Assembly: GCF_052088025.1 (NCBI RefSeq)
Contig: NZ_JBQCYD010000001.1
Coordinates: forward strand, 71,533 to 135,532
DNA length: 64,000 bases
Source: Anaeromonas sp052088025
Lineage (GTDB): Bacteria; Bacillota; Clostridia; Tissierellales; SIT17
Direction of reading: 5' to 3'
Shown: piece by piece, positions 8,322-18,975 of the stretch
Numbering within the stretch: the stretch's first letter is position 1
How the letters are laid out: every line of letters begins with the position of its first letter
The notes under the pieces: generated by a model
Seen by the model: only the letters and a program-made list of their open reading frames with translations
Databases searched by the model: none
Told to the model about the DNA's origin: nothing
Translations under genes and position numbers: made by a program

Positions 8322-9986
8322 TTATGCTACTTCCTCAGGCATATAACCTTTAAATTGAGATTTATATAATTTAGAATATAGCTTTTCATTCTTTAATAAT
8401 TCTTCATGCGTTCCTTTTTCTTCTATACCCTTATCTGTTAATACTACAATCTTATCTGCATTTTTTATAGTAGATAATCTATGGGCAATAACTATAGTAG
8501 TTCTTCCTTTTGATAGTTTTTCTAATGCTTTTTGAATCTTAATTTCTGTTTCATTATCTAATGCACTAGTTGCTTCATCAAGTATTAAAATAGGTGGATT
8601 CTTAAGAAAAACCCTAGCTATAGAAATTCTTTGTTTTTGTCCTCCTGATAATCTTACGCCCTTTTCTCCAATATATGTTTTATATCCATTAGGTAAAGTC
8701 ATTATAAAATCATGAATATTTGAATTTTTTGCTGCATCTATTACTTCTTCATGTGTAGCATCTGACCTACCATATAATATGTTTTCTTCTATAGTCCCAG
8801 TAAATAAAAACACATCTTGTTGAACAAAACCAATATTTTCTCTTAATGATTTGATCTTTATTTTCTTTATATCTATATCATCTATAGTTACACTACCTTC
8901 ATCTACTTCATAAAATCTAGGTATTAAATTACATAAAGTGGATTTTCCTCCACCAGAAGGCCCAACTAGTGCAAATGTCTTTCCATGTGCAATGTCTAAA
9001 TCTATGCCCTTTAATACTGTTTCAGCTTCATCAACAATATCAGGTTTAACCTCTAATATCTGTAAGAATCTTTCAAATCCAGTCATTCCATCTTGAAATT
9101 GTTGAGTAAATTGAGTGAGTCTTCTAATTGGTTGCATAAAGAAATTTATAAATAATAAAAAGGCTAATAAATCAGAAAAATTCATAGTATCATTCGTTAT
9201 GAATATACCTCCAACACTTATAACTACAAGATTAAGCATGTTTATTAAAAAGTTCATTCCTGTAAAAAATTCTGCCATAGATTTAAAGGCAAATTCTCTT
9301 GAATCTTTAAATTCCCTATTTCCTATTTCAAACTTATACATTTCATATTCTTCATTAGCAAAAGATTTTGCTACTCTTATTCCAGATAAACTATCTTGTA
9401 ATTGAGAATTCACATTTGCTATTTTCTTTTTTACCGTCCTAAATGCATGATTCATTTTATTTCTCTTTTTGAATGCAAAAAATAACATCACTGGTATAAA
9501 GGTAAAAACTATTAATGTGAGTGGTATATTTATAGTAAACATGAGTATAAAAGAACCTATAAGCATTATGATAGATAAAAACAAATCTTCTGGCCCATGA
9601 TGAGCAAGTTCTGATATCTCTCTTAGATCATTTACTATCCTAGACATAAGATTACCTGTTTTCACCTTATCAAAATAACTAAAAGGCAAGGTTTGAATAT
9701 GTGAGAATAAATCTTTTCTCATATTAGCTTCCATTCTAGCGCCCACTACATGACCCCAATAGTCCACTATATAGTTAAGAATAGCCCTAATTATAAATAA
9801 TACTACCAAAGCCCCTGTTATGATATAAAGTTCTCTCATTTTTCCATTTGGTATTATATCTCTTGTAAACTCTCTAGTTACCATAGGGAATATTAAATCT
9901 ATTACAGCTATTAAAAAAGCAGATACCATATCTAATATAAATAATTTCTTATGGGGCTTATAATAAGATGCAAATTTTTTCAACAT
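8322..9986 (-). CDS. ABC exporter half-transporter (MsbA/LmrA type), fused permease-ATPase
   Basis: A 554-aa protein with six membrane helices in the first 310 residues (type I ABC exporter fold) and a C-terminal ATPase with Walker A GPSGGGKST, Q-loop FVQQDVFLF, signature RLSGGQKQR, Walker B ILILDEATSALD and switch His IAHR. It should work as a homodimer and pump a lipid, drug or peptide out of the cell. RBS AGGAGGAAG. No peptidase domain, so it is not a typical bacteriocin-processing exporter. Single gene. Confidence 0.9.
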   Translation of the reverse strand: MLKKFASYYKPHKKLFILDMVSAFLIAVIDLIFPMVTREFTRDIIPNGKMRELYIITGALVVLFIIRAILNYIVDYWGHVVGARMEANMRKDLFSHIQTLPFSYFDKVKTGNLMSRIVNDLREISELAHHGPEDLFLSIIMLIGSFILMFTINIPLTLIVFTFIPVMLFFAFKKRNKMNHAFRTVKKKIANVNSQLQDSLSGIRVAKSFANEEYEMYKFEIGNREFKDSREFAFKSMAEFFTGMNFLINMLNLVVISVGGIFITNDTMNFSDLLAFLLFINFFMQPIRRLTQFTQQFQDGMTGFERFLQILEVKPDIVDEAETVLKGIDLDIAHGKTFALVGPSGGGKSTLCNLIPRFYEVDEGSVTIDDIDIKKIKIKSLRENIGFVQQDVFLFTGTIEENILYGRSDATHEEVIDAAKNSNIHDFIMTLPNGYKTYIGEKGVRLSGGQKQRISIARVFLKNPPILILDEATSALDNETEIKIQKALEKLSKGRTTIVIAHRLSTIKNADKIVVLTDKGIEEKGTHEELLKNEKLYSKLYKSQFKGYMPEEVA

Positions 9987-10072
9987 TTTACTTCCTCCTT
10001 ATCTAAATTATCCTATATATAGTTTAATTCTAAAACTTATTAAAGTCAATATCTTTAGTGGCTCTAAATAAT

Positions 10073-10110
10073 AAAAAATGATGCCTTTATAAAGGCATCA
10101 TTTTTTATTA
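10073..10110. terminator. bidirectional terminator
   Basis: Perfect stem GATGCCTTTA/TAAAGGCATC flanked by A and T runs, directly after the end of the nhaC-like gene. Confidence 0.85.
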
Positions 10111-10116
10111 TTTAGT

Positions 10117-11697
10117 TTAATTAGCTTTTTTCTTTTTTATTGTTTTCTTTGTTATAGGATGAATACCATATTTCTTTCTAGAGAGCTTTGATAATCCATA
10201 CATAAGAGCAAATAATATTACTATACCAAGAGGTATGAGTATAGCTGGGCTAATGAAGAATTGTCCCCATAATAGATACATTAAAAGTGCAACTACTGCG
10301 GTAGTTATTGCATATGGCACTTGTGTTGAAACATGATCTATATGATCTGCTCCAGAAAATATTGATGCAAGTACTGTAGTGTCTGATATTGGTGAACAAT
10401 GGTCACCAAATATAGCCCCTGAAAATACTACTCCTGACATTGCTACTGAAAGATATGCATCATTTGTTAAAACATATGCTAGTGGTATAGCTATTGGTGT
10501 GAGTATAGTCATAGTTCCCCAAGATGTACCAGTTGCAAATGAAATTAACATTCCAAGTAAGAATATTATAATTGGTACCATTACAAATGGTAAATTTTCA
10601 GGTATTGCTCTAACAATAAATCCAGCTAAATCCATTTCAGCAGTTACTGCACCCAAACTCCAAGCCATTACAAGTATTACACATGCAAGTAGCATAAGTT
10701 TAAGTCCATCTACAAATGTATCCATAGTTTCTGCTAAATTCATTATTTTAGTAGAAAGAGCCATCACTATTCCGGTTAAAGCCATTGCAAATGATCCCCA
10801 TAAAAGTGCCTTTGCTGGGTCTGATGCACCTAATATATCTGTTATTCCTCCTGCTCCTCTTCCGGTAAACCAGAAACCAAAAAGAGTAACTCCTACAAGT
10901 ACTATTAAAGGAAGGAAAAAAGTTATAAGCATAGGTTTAGTATCTTTAGGCTCTCCTAATTCGTAATTTACATCAAGCATTGGTTTTGCACCATCACGAA
11001 CAATTTTACCTTCAGTCACTGCCCTGTGTTCTGCCTTAAGCATAGGTCCAAAATCTCTTTCTGTTATAACAAGCATTCCTACAAGAAGTACTGCCAATAT
11101 ACAATATAAGTTTAAAGGTATACTATAAAGATACCCAGTAAAGGGTTCAATGCTAGTTATTCCAGCTGTTTCCATACCAGTCTTTACCATACCTATTTGA
11201 AAAGCTATCCAGTCAGATATGAAAAAGGTTGCTACAGGAGCTGCAGTAGAGTCTAATATATATGATAATCTTTCTGAGGATATTTTATGTTCTTCTGAAA
11301 TATCCCTAAAAACATTACCTACTATTGCAGCATTTACATAATCGTTGAAGAAAATAACAATACCAAGTACCCAAGCTCCTACTCCGGCAGCTTTCCTAGT
11401 CTTAATTCTTTTCCTTGCCCAAGTTGTAAGTGCTTTACTACCTCCAAGCCTCCAAATAAATGCAACCCCTGAGCCCATAAGTAGATTAAATAATAAAAGT
11501 TGAGCATTCCATTCATCAGTGATAGATCCTATTACAGTATTTAAGGTGTATACAACCCCACTAAAAGGATTCCAACCTGATATTATCAACCCTCCTGAAA
11601 AAATCCCCAAAAATAAAGATATAAGAACTCTTTTTGTTATAAATGCCAAAGTTATAGCTACTAACGGGGGAATTATCGCAAGCCATCCATATTCCAT
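10117..11697 (-). CDS. Na+/H+ antiporter, NhaC family
   Basis: A 526-aa polytopic membrane protein with about 11-13 hydrophobic segments. Family features include FFNDYVNAAIVGN, ILDSTAAPVATFFISDW, SFATGTSWGTMTILTP and FGDHCSPISDTTVLAS, all typical of the ion-binding core of NhaC antiporters. It exchanges external protons for internal sodium and may instead exchange related solutes such as lactate/malate in some subfamilies. The start ATG at 11697 is preferred because GAAGGAG stands eight bases before it; two Met codons immediately upstream overlap this site. A basic tail (KKTIKKKK) is cytoplasmic. Confidence 0.85.
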   Translation of the reverse strand: MEYGWLAIIPPLVAITLAFITKRVLISLFLGIFSGGLIISGWNPFSGVVYTLNTVIGSITDEWNAQLLLFNLLMGSGVAFIWRLGGSKALTTWARKRIKTRKAAGVGAWVLGIVIFFNDYVNAAIVGNVFRDISEEHKISSERLSYILDSTAAPVATFFISDWIAFQIGMVKTGMETAGITSIEPFTGYLYSIPLNLYCILAVLLVGMLVITERDFGPMLKAEHRAVTEGKIVRDGAKPMLDVNYELGEPKDTKPMLITFFLPLIVLVGVTLFGFWFTGRGAGGITDILGASDPAKALLWGSFAMALTGIVMALSTKIMNLAETMDTFVDGLKLMLLACVILVMAWSLGAVTAEMDLAGFIVRAIPENLPFVMVPIIIFLLGMLISFATGTSWGTMTILTPIAIPLAYVLTNDAYLSVAMSGVVFSGAIFGDHCSPISDTTVLASIFSGADHIDHVSTQVPYAITTAVVALLMYLLWGQFFISPAILIPLGIVILFALMYGLSKLSRKKYGIHPITKKTIKKKKAN

Positions 11698-11790
11698 ACA
11701 CATCACTCCTTCTTATTTTTTATTTAAAATCCCCATAGTATATATATTCGACATAAATTCAAAATATCCTTTAATTTTTTGAATATTTTT

Positions 11791-14700
11791 TTATTTGCAA
11801 ATCTTCTTATAATTACAGTAATTACATTTACTTATATCCTTTTTATAATCTATTTTTTCAGAATGTAAGTTTACAAAATTAATGAATTCTTTTATATTTG
11901 TCATGTTTTCTTTTAAAGCTTCATTTGATATATCTATGTGCAAATATTCTCCTGTTTTAAGCATCATTAATTTAGCACCTTTTATATGAACCCCATATAA
12001 ATCTTTAACAATAGATGCATAAAGCTGCATTTGAGTAGAATATTTATTTATAATATACTCTTTGTTTTTAACTGCATTGGTTTTTAAATCAATTATTTCT
12101 CCTCCATCTTCATCTATAATTATCTTATCAATAATCCCTGATAACTTGATGTCAGATATATTATATAAAAAAGGAATTTCATTATATTCTTTCTTATCGT
12201 AAAAATCCTTCATCCTTATATAATTATCTAAATAAGGAGTTATTTCTTCAATTATTTCTTTTGAACTATTAATATTGTTTTCCTTTAATACCTTTTTTAT
12301 TATTTTCTCTTTATCTATATGACTATTATACAATTCACATATCCTATGAATTATAATTCCTTTTTGTGCACTAGCTAATACTTTTCCTTTACTTATAGCA
12401 TTATTATTGTTAAATAAAGGAGTCTTTTCATAGTATTCATAGTAGAAACTTCTTTTACAATCTTTATATTTCATATAAGAACTTATGCTTAAAGATTCAA
12501 ATTTCTTTTTAATACTATTATTATAGCTATCAATTAAAGGAAATACATTATTATTAATATTTTTTTTATTAAGATGATTTTCATTTAATATTTTAATGCC
12601 TTCATCTTCTTCATATGATAAGTCTATATTGTCTATATATTTTATATTTGGACTATCAAGATTTTCTTCTAGCATAGTTTTAAAAGAATTTTTATAATTA
12701 CTTGCAGCAGCCTGACATCCTAGTATTAATTTTTCTTCTGCTCTTGTCATAGCTACATATAATATTCTTTTATTTTCCTCTAAATTTTCTTTTTTTTCTA
12801 TATCCATTAAATTTGAATATATAAAAGATAACTCTTTACAAGCTTTATTATTTTGATCTAAATATTTTATTCCCATACCCTTATCTTTTACATATAAGAA
12901 ATCATGAGTTTTGCTTGGAAATGGCTTTGAAATTTGTGGTATTATTACAACTTTAAACTCTAAACCTTTAGATTTATGAATAGTTAATATGTTGACTGAA
13001 TCTTTTTCTAATCCTACATTTTCTTTTTCAATATCTTGTCCATATTTTTTTAAATCTTCTATATGATTTAAAAATTCATTTAGATCCATATGTTCATCCA
13101 TGACAATTTCTTTTGTATATGATATAAATCTTTCTACATTGGATTTTTTTTGAATATTATCATATAAAAGTAAGGAAATTTCTACAAAGTTAGTAAGATT
13201 TACTAATTCTATCAATAGTTCATCTAATCTTATAATTCCTTTTAAGTTACTTAATTGATCAATTATTTCATATCCAAGTTTTATTGTTTCACTTTCTTTT
13301 TCATTTTCAATGTAATCGTATATTTCTTGATCTGAAGCTCCTAGCATAGGACTTCTCAAATATCCTACCAGGGCTAATAGGTCTTCTTTGTTATTTATAA
13401 GTTTTAATGCATTTATTATATCTATTATCTCTTGTGAATATAATAATCCATTTCCTGAAATTGTAGAAAAGGGTATATTATATTTTTTTAATTCTTCCTC
13501 ATATAAAGATACATCTGTCATGGAGCGAAAAATCATTGCAAAATCATTATAATTATACTCCTTATCATTTACTAATGATTTTATTCTTTTAGCTATTAAA
13601 CTTGCTTCATATTTTTTGCTATATTCACCCTTGTCTTGAGATTGGGGAATATTCAAATCATCATTCTTTAATATTTCAACATCTACTTTACTTTTAGAAA
13701 TTTTATTTGGATGAAGTATTTGATACTTTTCTTTCATTAATTTAAGGAAAAAATTATTTATTACTTTCATTATTGTATCTTTAGTTCTAAAATTATCATC
13801 TAATGAAAGTACTAGCTTATCATTTTCTTTTAATATATCTTTTTTCACTTCATCAAATACTGAAATATCTGCCCCTCTAAACCTATATATTGATTGTTTG
13901 GGATCGCCCACTACAAACAAATTATTTCTATCTAATGGCTTTTCTTTAGAACATAGCTTATATAATATCTCTTTTTGTAAATTATCTGTATCTTGAAATT
14001 CATCTATCATTATATATTTGAATTTATCCCTATAATGATTTAAAATTTCATTATTGTTAAATAGTTTCAAAGTTAATATTTGTAAATCTTCATAATCTAA
14101 TTTACATGCTTTTTCTTTTTTCTCAATATATTTTTCATCCAACAATCTTAATATATGAAAAATTGATATATAGGTATCCTTATTCATCTTTTCTAATAAT
14201 TTTAATGCGTGATCAATCTCTTTAGTAACTTCATCAATAGTTTCTTGAATCTTTTTATTTCTACCTAGATTTTGCTTTATATATAATAATTTAAATAAAT
14301 CTTCTTTTTTAATTTCTTTATCATCATCATTATAAAAGTCTATCCAAATATCACTATCTTTCAATTTATTTATTTTTGATTTTTTAGTACAGTTTTCTAT
14401 TAAATATGTGACCTTTTCTTTTATATAATCTAGATTGCTAAAGTTACATTTTAGATTATCAATATTATTAATTGTTATATCTTCTACATCAGAGATGTCT
14501 TTACCTGTAGTTCTGATATTAAAATATATTTTTTTAATTGTATCTATTATATTTTCCTTATATGTGCTCTCTTCCATAGAAAAGGGAGTAAAGTATTCTA
14601 AAAACTTATAGACCTTATCATCATTTTCAATTTTTTTAATTAATATTTCTTTTAATATTTCATCAATAAATTTGCTTTTTTCATATTCCTCTAATATACC

Positions 14701-15063
14701 AAAGCCTGGTATAACTTTAGCTTCTATTGGATTTTCATTTAATATGTTTGAACAAAAAGCATGTATTGTTGAAATATTAGCCATTTCTAAATCTTCATAT
14801 ATTCGATTCCATTCTAAGTTTAATTTAGATTTTTCAATTATCTTTTTTCTGATTCTTTCTTTCATTTCGCTTTGAGCTTTTTTAGTAAAAGTAATTGCAA
14901 CTATACCTTCAATTTCTTTATATTTTTCTAAATTTCCATTTTCTAATATATTTATATATCTATCCACTAGTACCTTGGTTTTACCACTTCCTGCTCCTGC
15001 ATTTACAAGTAAATTTTGATCTATTATATTAATAGCTTGCTTCTGATTTTGTGTAAGCATCAT
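11791..15063 (-). CDS. addA: ATP-dependent helicase/nuclease subunit A (AddA)
   Basis: A 1090-aa UvrD-type helicase fused to a RecB-type nuclease. Walker A is near the N-terminus (NAGAGSGKT, about 21-29), motif II in IMIDEFQDTD, motif III GDPKQSIYRFRGAD, motif V LTIHKSKGLEF, motif VI LYVAMTRAEEKL. The C-terminal nuclease motif is IDKIIIDEDGGEIIDLKTNA. With AddB it resects double-strand breaks in a Chi-controlled way for RecA loading. The last residues hold CNYCNYKKIC and a lone Cys stands earlier in YKDCKRSFYYEYY, the C...CxxCx5C layout of an iron-sulfur nuclease, normally a feature of AddB. The ATG at 15063 has AAAGGA 8 bases before it; the gene overlaps the end of addB by about 35 bases. 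Confidence 0.85.
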   Translation of the reverse strand: MMLTQNQKQAINIIDQNLLVNAGAGSGKTKVLVDRYINILENGNLEKYKEIEGIVAITFTKKAQSEMKERIRKKIIEKSKLNLEWNRIYEDLEMANISTIHAFCSNILNENPIEAKVIPGFGILEEYEKSKFIDEILKEILIKKIENDDKVYKFLEYFTPFSMEESTYKENIIDTIKKIYFNIRTTGKDISDVEDITINNIDNLKCNFSNLDYIKEKVTYLIENCTKKSKINKLKDSDIWIDFYNDDDKEIKKEDLFKLLYIKQNLGRNKKIQETIDEVTKEIDHALKLLEKMNKDTYISIFHILRLLDEKYIEKKEKACKLDYEDLQILTLKLFNNNEILNHYRDKFKYIMIDEFQDTDNLQKEILYKLCSKEKPLDRNNLFVVGDPKQSIYRFRGADISVFDEVKKDILKENDKLVLSLDDNFRTKDTIMKVINNFFLKLMKEKYQILHPNKISKSKVDVEILKNDDLNIPQSQDKGEYSKKYEASLIAKRIKSLVNDKEYNYNDFAMIFRSMTDVSLYEEELKKYNIPFSTISGNGLLYSQEIIDIINALKLINNKEDLLALVGYLRSPMLGASDQEIYDYIENEKESETIKLGYEIIDQLSNLKGIIRLDELLIELVNLTNFVEISLLLYDNIQKKSNVERFISYTKEIVMDEHMDLNEFLNHIEDLKKYGQDIEKENVGLEKDSVNILTIHKSKGLEFKVVIIPQISKPFPSKTHDFLYVKDKGMGIKYLDQNNKACKELSFIYSNLMDIEKKENLEENKRILYVAMTRAEEKLILGCQAAASNYKNSFKTMLEENLDSPNIKYIDNIDLSYEEDEGIKILNENHLNKKNINNNVFPLIDSYNNSIKKKFESLSISSYMKYKDCKRSFYYEYYEKTPLFNNNNAISKGKVLASAQKGIIIHRICELYNSHIDKEKIIKKVLKENNINSSKEIIEEITPYLDNYIRMKDFYDKKEYNEIPFLYNISDIKLSGIIDKIIIDEDGGEIIDLKTNAVKNKEYIINKYSTQMQLYASIVKDLYGVHIKGAKLMMLKTGEYLHIDISNEALKENMTNIKEFINFVNLHSEKIDYKKDISKCNYCNYKKICK

Positions 15064-17902
15064 ATTCTTCATCCTTTCTCTCTATTCTTTCTTTATTATA
15101 TCTACATATAGTTTTATAAGGACAATATGCACTGCATTTACTAGGTTTAACAAAAAAGTTTCCTGAATTTATGCCATCAATATAATTATTGATATGTGTC
15201 TTTGCAATATCTATCATATTATCTAGGTCTATTTTTTCTAATAGATAAGAATATTTTTTATCATTTAAAGTTATATAAGCCGTCTCTAAAATTTCATATT
15301 TCTTTTCTTTCATCACCATTGCATATATAGGTAATTGAAGGCTTGTACCCTTTTCAATATCTTTTATGTTTTTAGCAGATGAAGTTTTATAGTCATATAT
15401 TATTAATCCTTGATTTTTCATATCAATCCTATCAATTTTCCCACATAATTTAATATCAAAATCTTCAGTAGTTAAAATAAAATCTTCATCATATCCAAAT
15501 TTGTATTCGAAAAACTTAGGATTGATTTTTTCTTCTTTCAATCTTTCTAAATCTTTATATAAAAATTCTATTATATTTTTTTGTATGGATTCAATTCTTA
15601 AAGCCCATATGCCCTTTATATCTTGTAATTTAAATTCATTTTTAAATATCCTTATAAGTGATTTTTCTATAATCTCAGGAATGTTTTGAGGCTCCTTACC
15701 CTTAAATCTACTATAAAATTCTGAGAGTACTATATGATATATATTTCCTTTATCTCTATTATCAAAATCACCTTCTGATTCTTCCTCCTTTATATTTAAT
15801 ACATATTTGAAAAAATATTTAATAGGACATTCTGCATAAGTTTCTAAGCTACTTATACTAAATTTTTTATCAATGAAATTGATATCACTATTGATATTGC
15901 CATCAAATTCAGTAAATTTAGATGAGTTTCTTTTACTTTCTACATCTACTTTTCTTTTTATATCATATATACTATTTTCATCTATAAAATTATACATATT
16001 TATAGCTTCTATAATATTTTCTTTTTTAGAATGCTTAAATAGTAAATTTTGAAAAATTTCTTTTTTATCAAATATATCCAGTATATCTTTTGTTAAATCA
16101 TAATTATTAGCTATATTTTTCATATTATTTTCATTTAAATCTAACTTATTCATTAATTCGTCTATAAAAATTGATTTAAAGGAAAGATCTGATATATTTT
16201 GATTACTATAAGATAAGCTTAACTTTGAATTTGCTCTAGATATTGAAATAGCAAATAATAGTTTTTCTTTGTCATATATTTCTTTTTTAGTTGGATATAT
16301 AATCCCCTTGTCTTTTAAAAGTTCTTCATTTCTTTTATTGAAAAACCAATCATTTTTATATGTTTTAGGATATTTACCTTCACTTAAACCCACTATATAT
16401 ATTTCTTCAAAACTTAGACCCCTAGTTAAAGAAGGGTTTATTATATTTATACCATCTTTTCTTTTCTCCCTTATAACTATATCTTCTTTTTCAAATACTT
16501 TTTTTAATATCCTATAGAATGAATTTATATCAAATTCATCTTTGAAAAATACATGAAAACTTCTTTCTATATTTTCTAAGATTTCATATAGTTTATTTAT
16601 AAATCTTATATCCCTATAATATATTTCTTTGCTTTTATGCTCTAAATATAGTTTGTAAATATTACCTTGTAAATCAATATCTACAAGTATTTTTTTAATA
16701 TAATCTATATCAAATCTTTCTTCTTTTAACAAATTAACCTTATCCTCAAATTCTTCTTTAATATTTAAATAAGGCGAATCCATTACTTTAATTAGATTAT
16801 CTTTGCTAAGATTTATCATTAAGTTAATTAATTTTAATAGATCTTTAGATATTGGTATATCTATCATTTTTTCTTTTTTTTCTAAATTATATAATATATT
16901 ATAAGCATCTAGTTTCTTTAGGATTAAATCTTCATATATATCCAAATCATTTGAAACAATTGCTATTTTACTAGGGCTTATTCCATTCCTTATAGATTTA
17001 TTTATTTGATCTGTTATCTTTGCAATTTCATCTTCTATCCTATTTGCTTTATTTATATTTAAAGTTCCCATATTAGAGATATTTGGTTTTTTTTCAGAAA
17101 ATAATTTGCTTGATAATTCATCATAAAAAGTTTTTCCCTTATTTTCTTTGTCTTTTATAGTAAAACCTATATTTTTTAAATCTTCTAATGTTTTTCTTAT
17201 AGTAGTATATTCACTATCTGTTTTATATGGAATATTTATATAGATGTCTGTATTCATCTTTGATAATTGTTTTATTAGTTCAAATTCTTGATCTCTAAAA
17301 TCAAAAAATTCATCAATTATTACTGTTTGTAAATCTTTAAATATATCTTTATTTTCATTGAAATTAACTAATGCCTTTAAAAAAATCTCTTCTTTATCTA
17401 ATAAATTATTTTCCTCTAAAAATATTTGATATTCTTTATATATGTAAAATATTTCTTTAAATTTTTTATGATCATCTTTTTTTATTTTTATATCTTTATA
17501 ATTAACAAAGTTTCTTTTCATTTCTCCTATTATATAAATCAGATTATCTATGAAATTATCACTTTTTATATTACTTTTATAGAATTTTATCATATCCTTA
17601 TCATCTAGTTTTTTAAGTAGATTTGATAATATGATTTGTTTTTCTATATCTCCAATTTCAATATAATTGGATTTATTGATTAATTTATCTACTATATCAT
17701 CAAAAGTTATTACATTTAAATTAAAGGCTCCTTTAGAATCTTTTAACAACTCTTTTCTATATTTAATTAGTAAATTCCTTGATGGAAGTATATAATATAG
17801 TTTTTCGCATTCATTGTCTTCTATATATGTTTTTGATATTTTTATTAATTCATCTTTATATTTATTATTTATATCACCAAAATAAACAATTTTATCATTC
17901 AT
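15029..17902 (-). CDS. addB: ATP-dependent helicase/nuclease subunit B (AddB)
   Basis: A 957-aa protein with an inactivated helicase fold and a C-terminal PD-(D/E)XK nuclease: LCGKIDRIDMKNQGLIIYDYKTSS holds the catalytic Asp/Asp/Lys. Cys in TYAECPIKYFFKYV and the C-terminal CSAYCPYKTIC supply four iron-sulfur ligands. The N-terminus YILPSRNLLIKYRKEL matches AddB openings, without a clear Walker A. It is somewhat shorter than Bacillus AddB (about 1160 aa), usual for Clostridia. First gene of addBA; a GAGGTGATAAA site precedes the ATG. Confidence 0.85.
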   Translation of the reverse strand: MNDKIVYFGDINNKYKDELIKISKTYIEDNECEKLYYILPSRNLLIKYRKELLKDSKGAFNLNVITFDDIVDKLINKSNYIEIGDIEKQIILSNLLKKLDDKDMIKFYKSNIKSDNFIDNLIYIIGEMKRNFVNYKDIKIKKDDHKKFKEIFYIYKEYQIFLEENNLLDKEEIFLKALVNFNENKDIFKDLQTVIIDEFFDFRDQEFELIKQLSKMNTDIYINIPYKTDSEYTTIRKTLEDLKNIGFTIKDKENKGKTFYDELSSKLFSEKKPNISNMGTLNINKANRIEDEIAKITDQINKSIRNGISPSKIAIVSNDLDIYEDLILKKLDAYNILYNLEKKEKMIDIPISKDLLKLINLMINLSKDNLIKVMDSPYLNIKEEFEDKVNLLKEERFDIDYIKKILVDIDLQGNIYKLYLEHKSKEIYYRDIRFINKLYEILENIERSFHVFFKDEFDINSFYRILKKVFEKEDIVIREKRKDGINIINPSLTRGLSFEEIYIVGLSEGKYPKTYKNDWFFNKRNEELLKDKGIIYPTKKEIYDKEKLLFAISISRANSKLSLSYSNQNISDLSFKSIFIDELMNKLDLNENNMKNIANNYDLTKDILDIFDKKEIFQNLLFKHSKKENIIEAINMYNFIDENSIYDIKRKVDVESKRNSSKFTEFDGNINSDINFIDKKFSISSLETYAECPIKYFFKYVLNIKEEESEGDFDNRDKGNIYHIVLSEFYSRFKGKEPQNIPEIIEKSLIRIFKNEFKLQDIKGIWALRIESIQKNIIEFLYKDLERLKEEKINPKFFEYKFGYDEDFILTTEDFDIKLCGKIDRIDMKNQGLIIYDYKTSSAKNIKDIEKGTSLQLPIYAMVMKEKKYEILETAYITLNDKKYSYLLEKIDLDNMIDIAKTHINNYIDGINSGNFFVKPSKCSAYCPYKTICRYNKERIERKDEEYDAYTKSEASY

Positions 17903-17944
17903 TTTATCACCTCAATAATTTTATACTTTTATTATATAACAAAA

Positions 17945-17965
17945 AAATCCTCATATAGAGGATTA
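17945..17965 (-). terminator. short terminator hairpin
   Basis: On the minus strand the stem AATCCTC/GAGGATT is followed by a run of seven T. It overlaps the stop codon of the gene at 17963 and separates it from addB. Confidence 0.7.
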
Positions 17966-18319
17966 AGCTGAAATTTTATATTTTTCAAATATATACAATA
18001 CATCATTTACATTATAATTTGTAAATTTGTCATATGTTAAAGATTCTATTACTTTTTTTAATTGATATTCAAATTCATTAGAGTTATTTGATTCTGAATT
18101 GAAAGGACTTGTAACTATATTTAATTGTAATAACAACTCCCAAAATGTTCTATAACTTACTATATTTAATGTAGAAATAGGATAATCTTTAATAAATTTA
18201 TTTTTATCTATATTACATGTTTTTTCATATAATTTTTTATTTATATCATTATTAGAATCCTTCAAAGACAACAGTCCTTCATAGTATTCTCTTGCTATTT
18301 TTTCTTTTATATATTTCAT
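17963..18319 (-). CDS. 118-aa protein of unknown function
   Basis: Not recognised. A soluble, largely helical protein starting MKYIKEKIAREYYEGLLSL, with one Cys and no obvious metal or nucleotide motif. A good ribosome site (AAAGGAGG) precedes the ATG, and an overlapping terminator hairpin closes the gene, so it is expressed. It lies between addB and another unknown gene on the same strand. Confidence 0.6.
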   Translation of the reverse strand: MKYIKEKIAREYYEGLLSLKDSNNDINKKLYEKTCNIDKNKFIKDYPISTLNIVSYRTFWELLLQLNIVTSPFNSESNNSNEFEYQLKKVIESLTYDKFTNYNVNDVLYIFEKYKISA

Positions 18320-18426
18320 TTAAATACCTCCTTTAAATCCCCAAAATAAATCTCAAGAAGATTATAACATGAAAAGAAGGCTTATTTTATCGAAATATCA
18401 GTATTTACAAAATTTTAAGAATTAAT

Positions 18427-18942
18427 TTAAATTATTGAGACATTAGCATCTAGTTCTTTGATCATTTCTTGCTTTGATGATAATATGATAAATTTTATCT
18501 TAGATTTATCTAATGAATTTAGCACATTTATTATCTCTTTTAATTCTATATTTTCTAATATATAGTCATTTAACAAAACATGTATACTCTCTTTTGTATT
18601 AATGGTATCAAGTTTTGAGACTATAACAGGAAATAGTTCTGATGCACTCATAAAACCTATTATAGATTTTACTTTTATTATATTTACTTTTCTTTCATTC
18701 ATATATTCTATTAAATTATCTTCACTTAAAAAATCTTCCACTGATAATTTTATATGATATCTCTTTTCTATGTTTTCTCGATATGGAGAAGCTATAAATC
18801 TAGAATATTTTTCTTTGCTCCAAAATGAATCTAACAATACTATTTTTTTACCTCTTTTTGATAATTCTAAAATATATTTTTTAGCCTCTTTTTTAGCTTT
18901 ACTAAAATCTTCATTAAAAAAAACTACATTATTATCATACAT
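18427..18942 (-). CDS. 171-aa protein of unknown function behind a FapR-like box
   Basis: Not recognised. The sequence alternates beta strands and helices (VVFFNEDF, KKIVLLDSFW, VNIIKVKSIIGFM, IKFIILSSKQ), which suggests a Rossmann-like or P-loop-like fold, but no Walker motif is present. RBS TAGGAGTG precedes the ATG. Its promoter carries the palindrome TTAGTACCTGGTACTAA right after the -10 box, the same arrangement as in front of the flavoprotein gene at 984. Confidence 0.6.
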   Translation of the reverse strand: MYDNNVVFFNEDFSKAKKEAKKYILELSKRGKKIVLLDSFWSKEKYSRFIASPYRENIEKRYHIKLSVEDFLSEDNLIEYMNERKVNIIKVKSIIGFMSASELFPVIVSKLDTINTKESIHVLLNDYILENIELKEIINVLNSLDKSKIKFIILSSKQEMIKELDANVSII

Positions 18943-18975
18943 AATATCACTCCTAAAAATTATTAATGCTAGTTC

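Noticed and set aside
8322..9986. MsbA-like exporter as part of the bacteriocin system
   Set aside because: It lies over 30 kb away, has no C39 peptidase domain and no LytTR-type site upstream.
10379..10966. A 195-codon open frame on the plus strand
   Set aside because: It is antisense to the well-supported NhaC antiporter gene, has no ribosome site and its translation is low in domain-like features; the frame is a shadow of codon bias.
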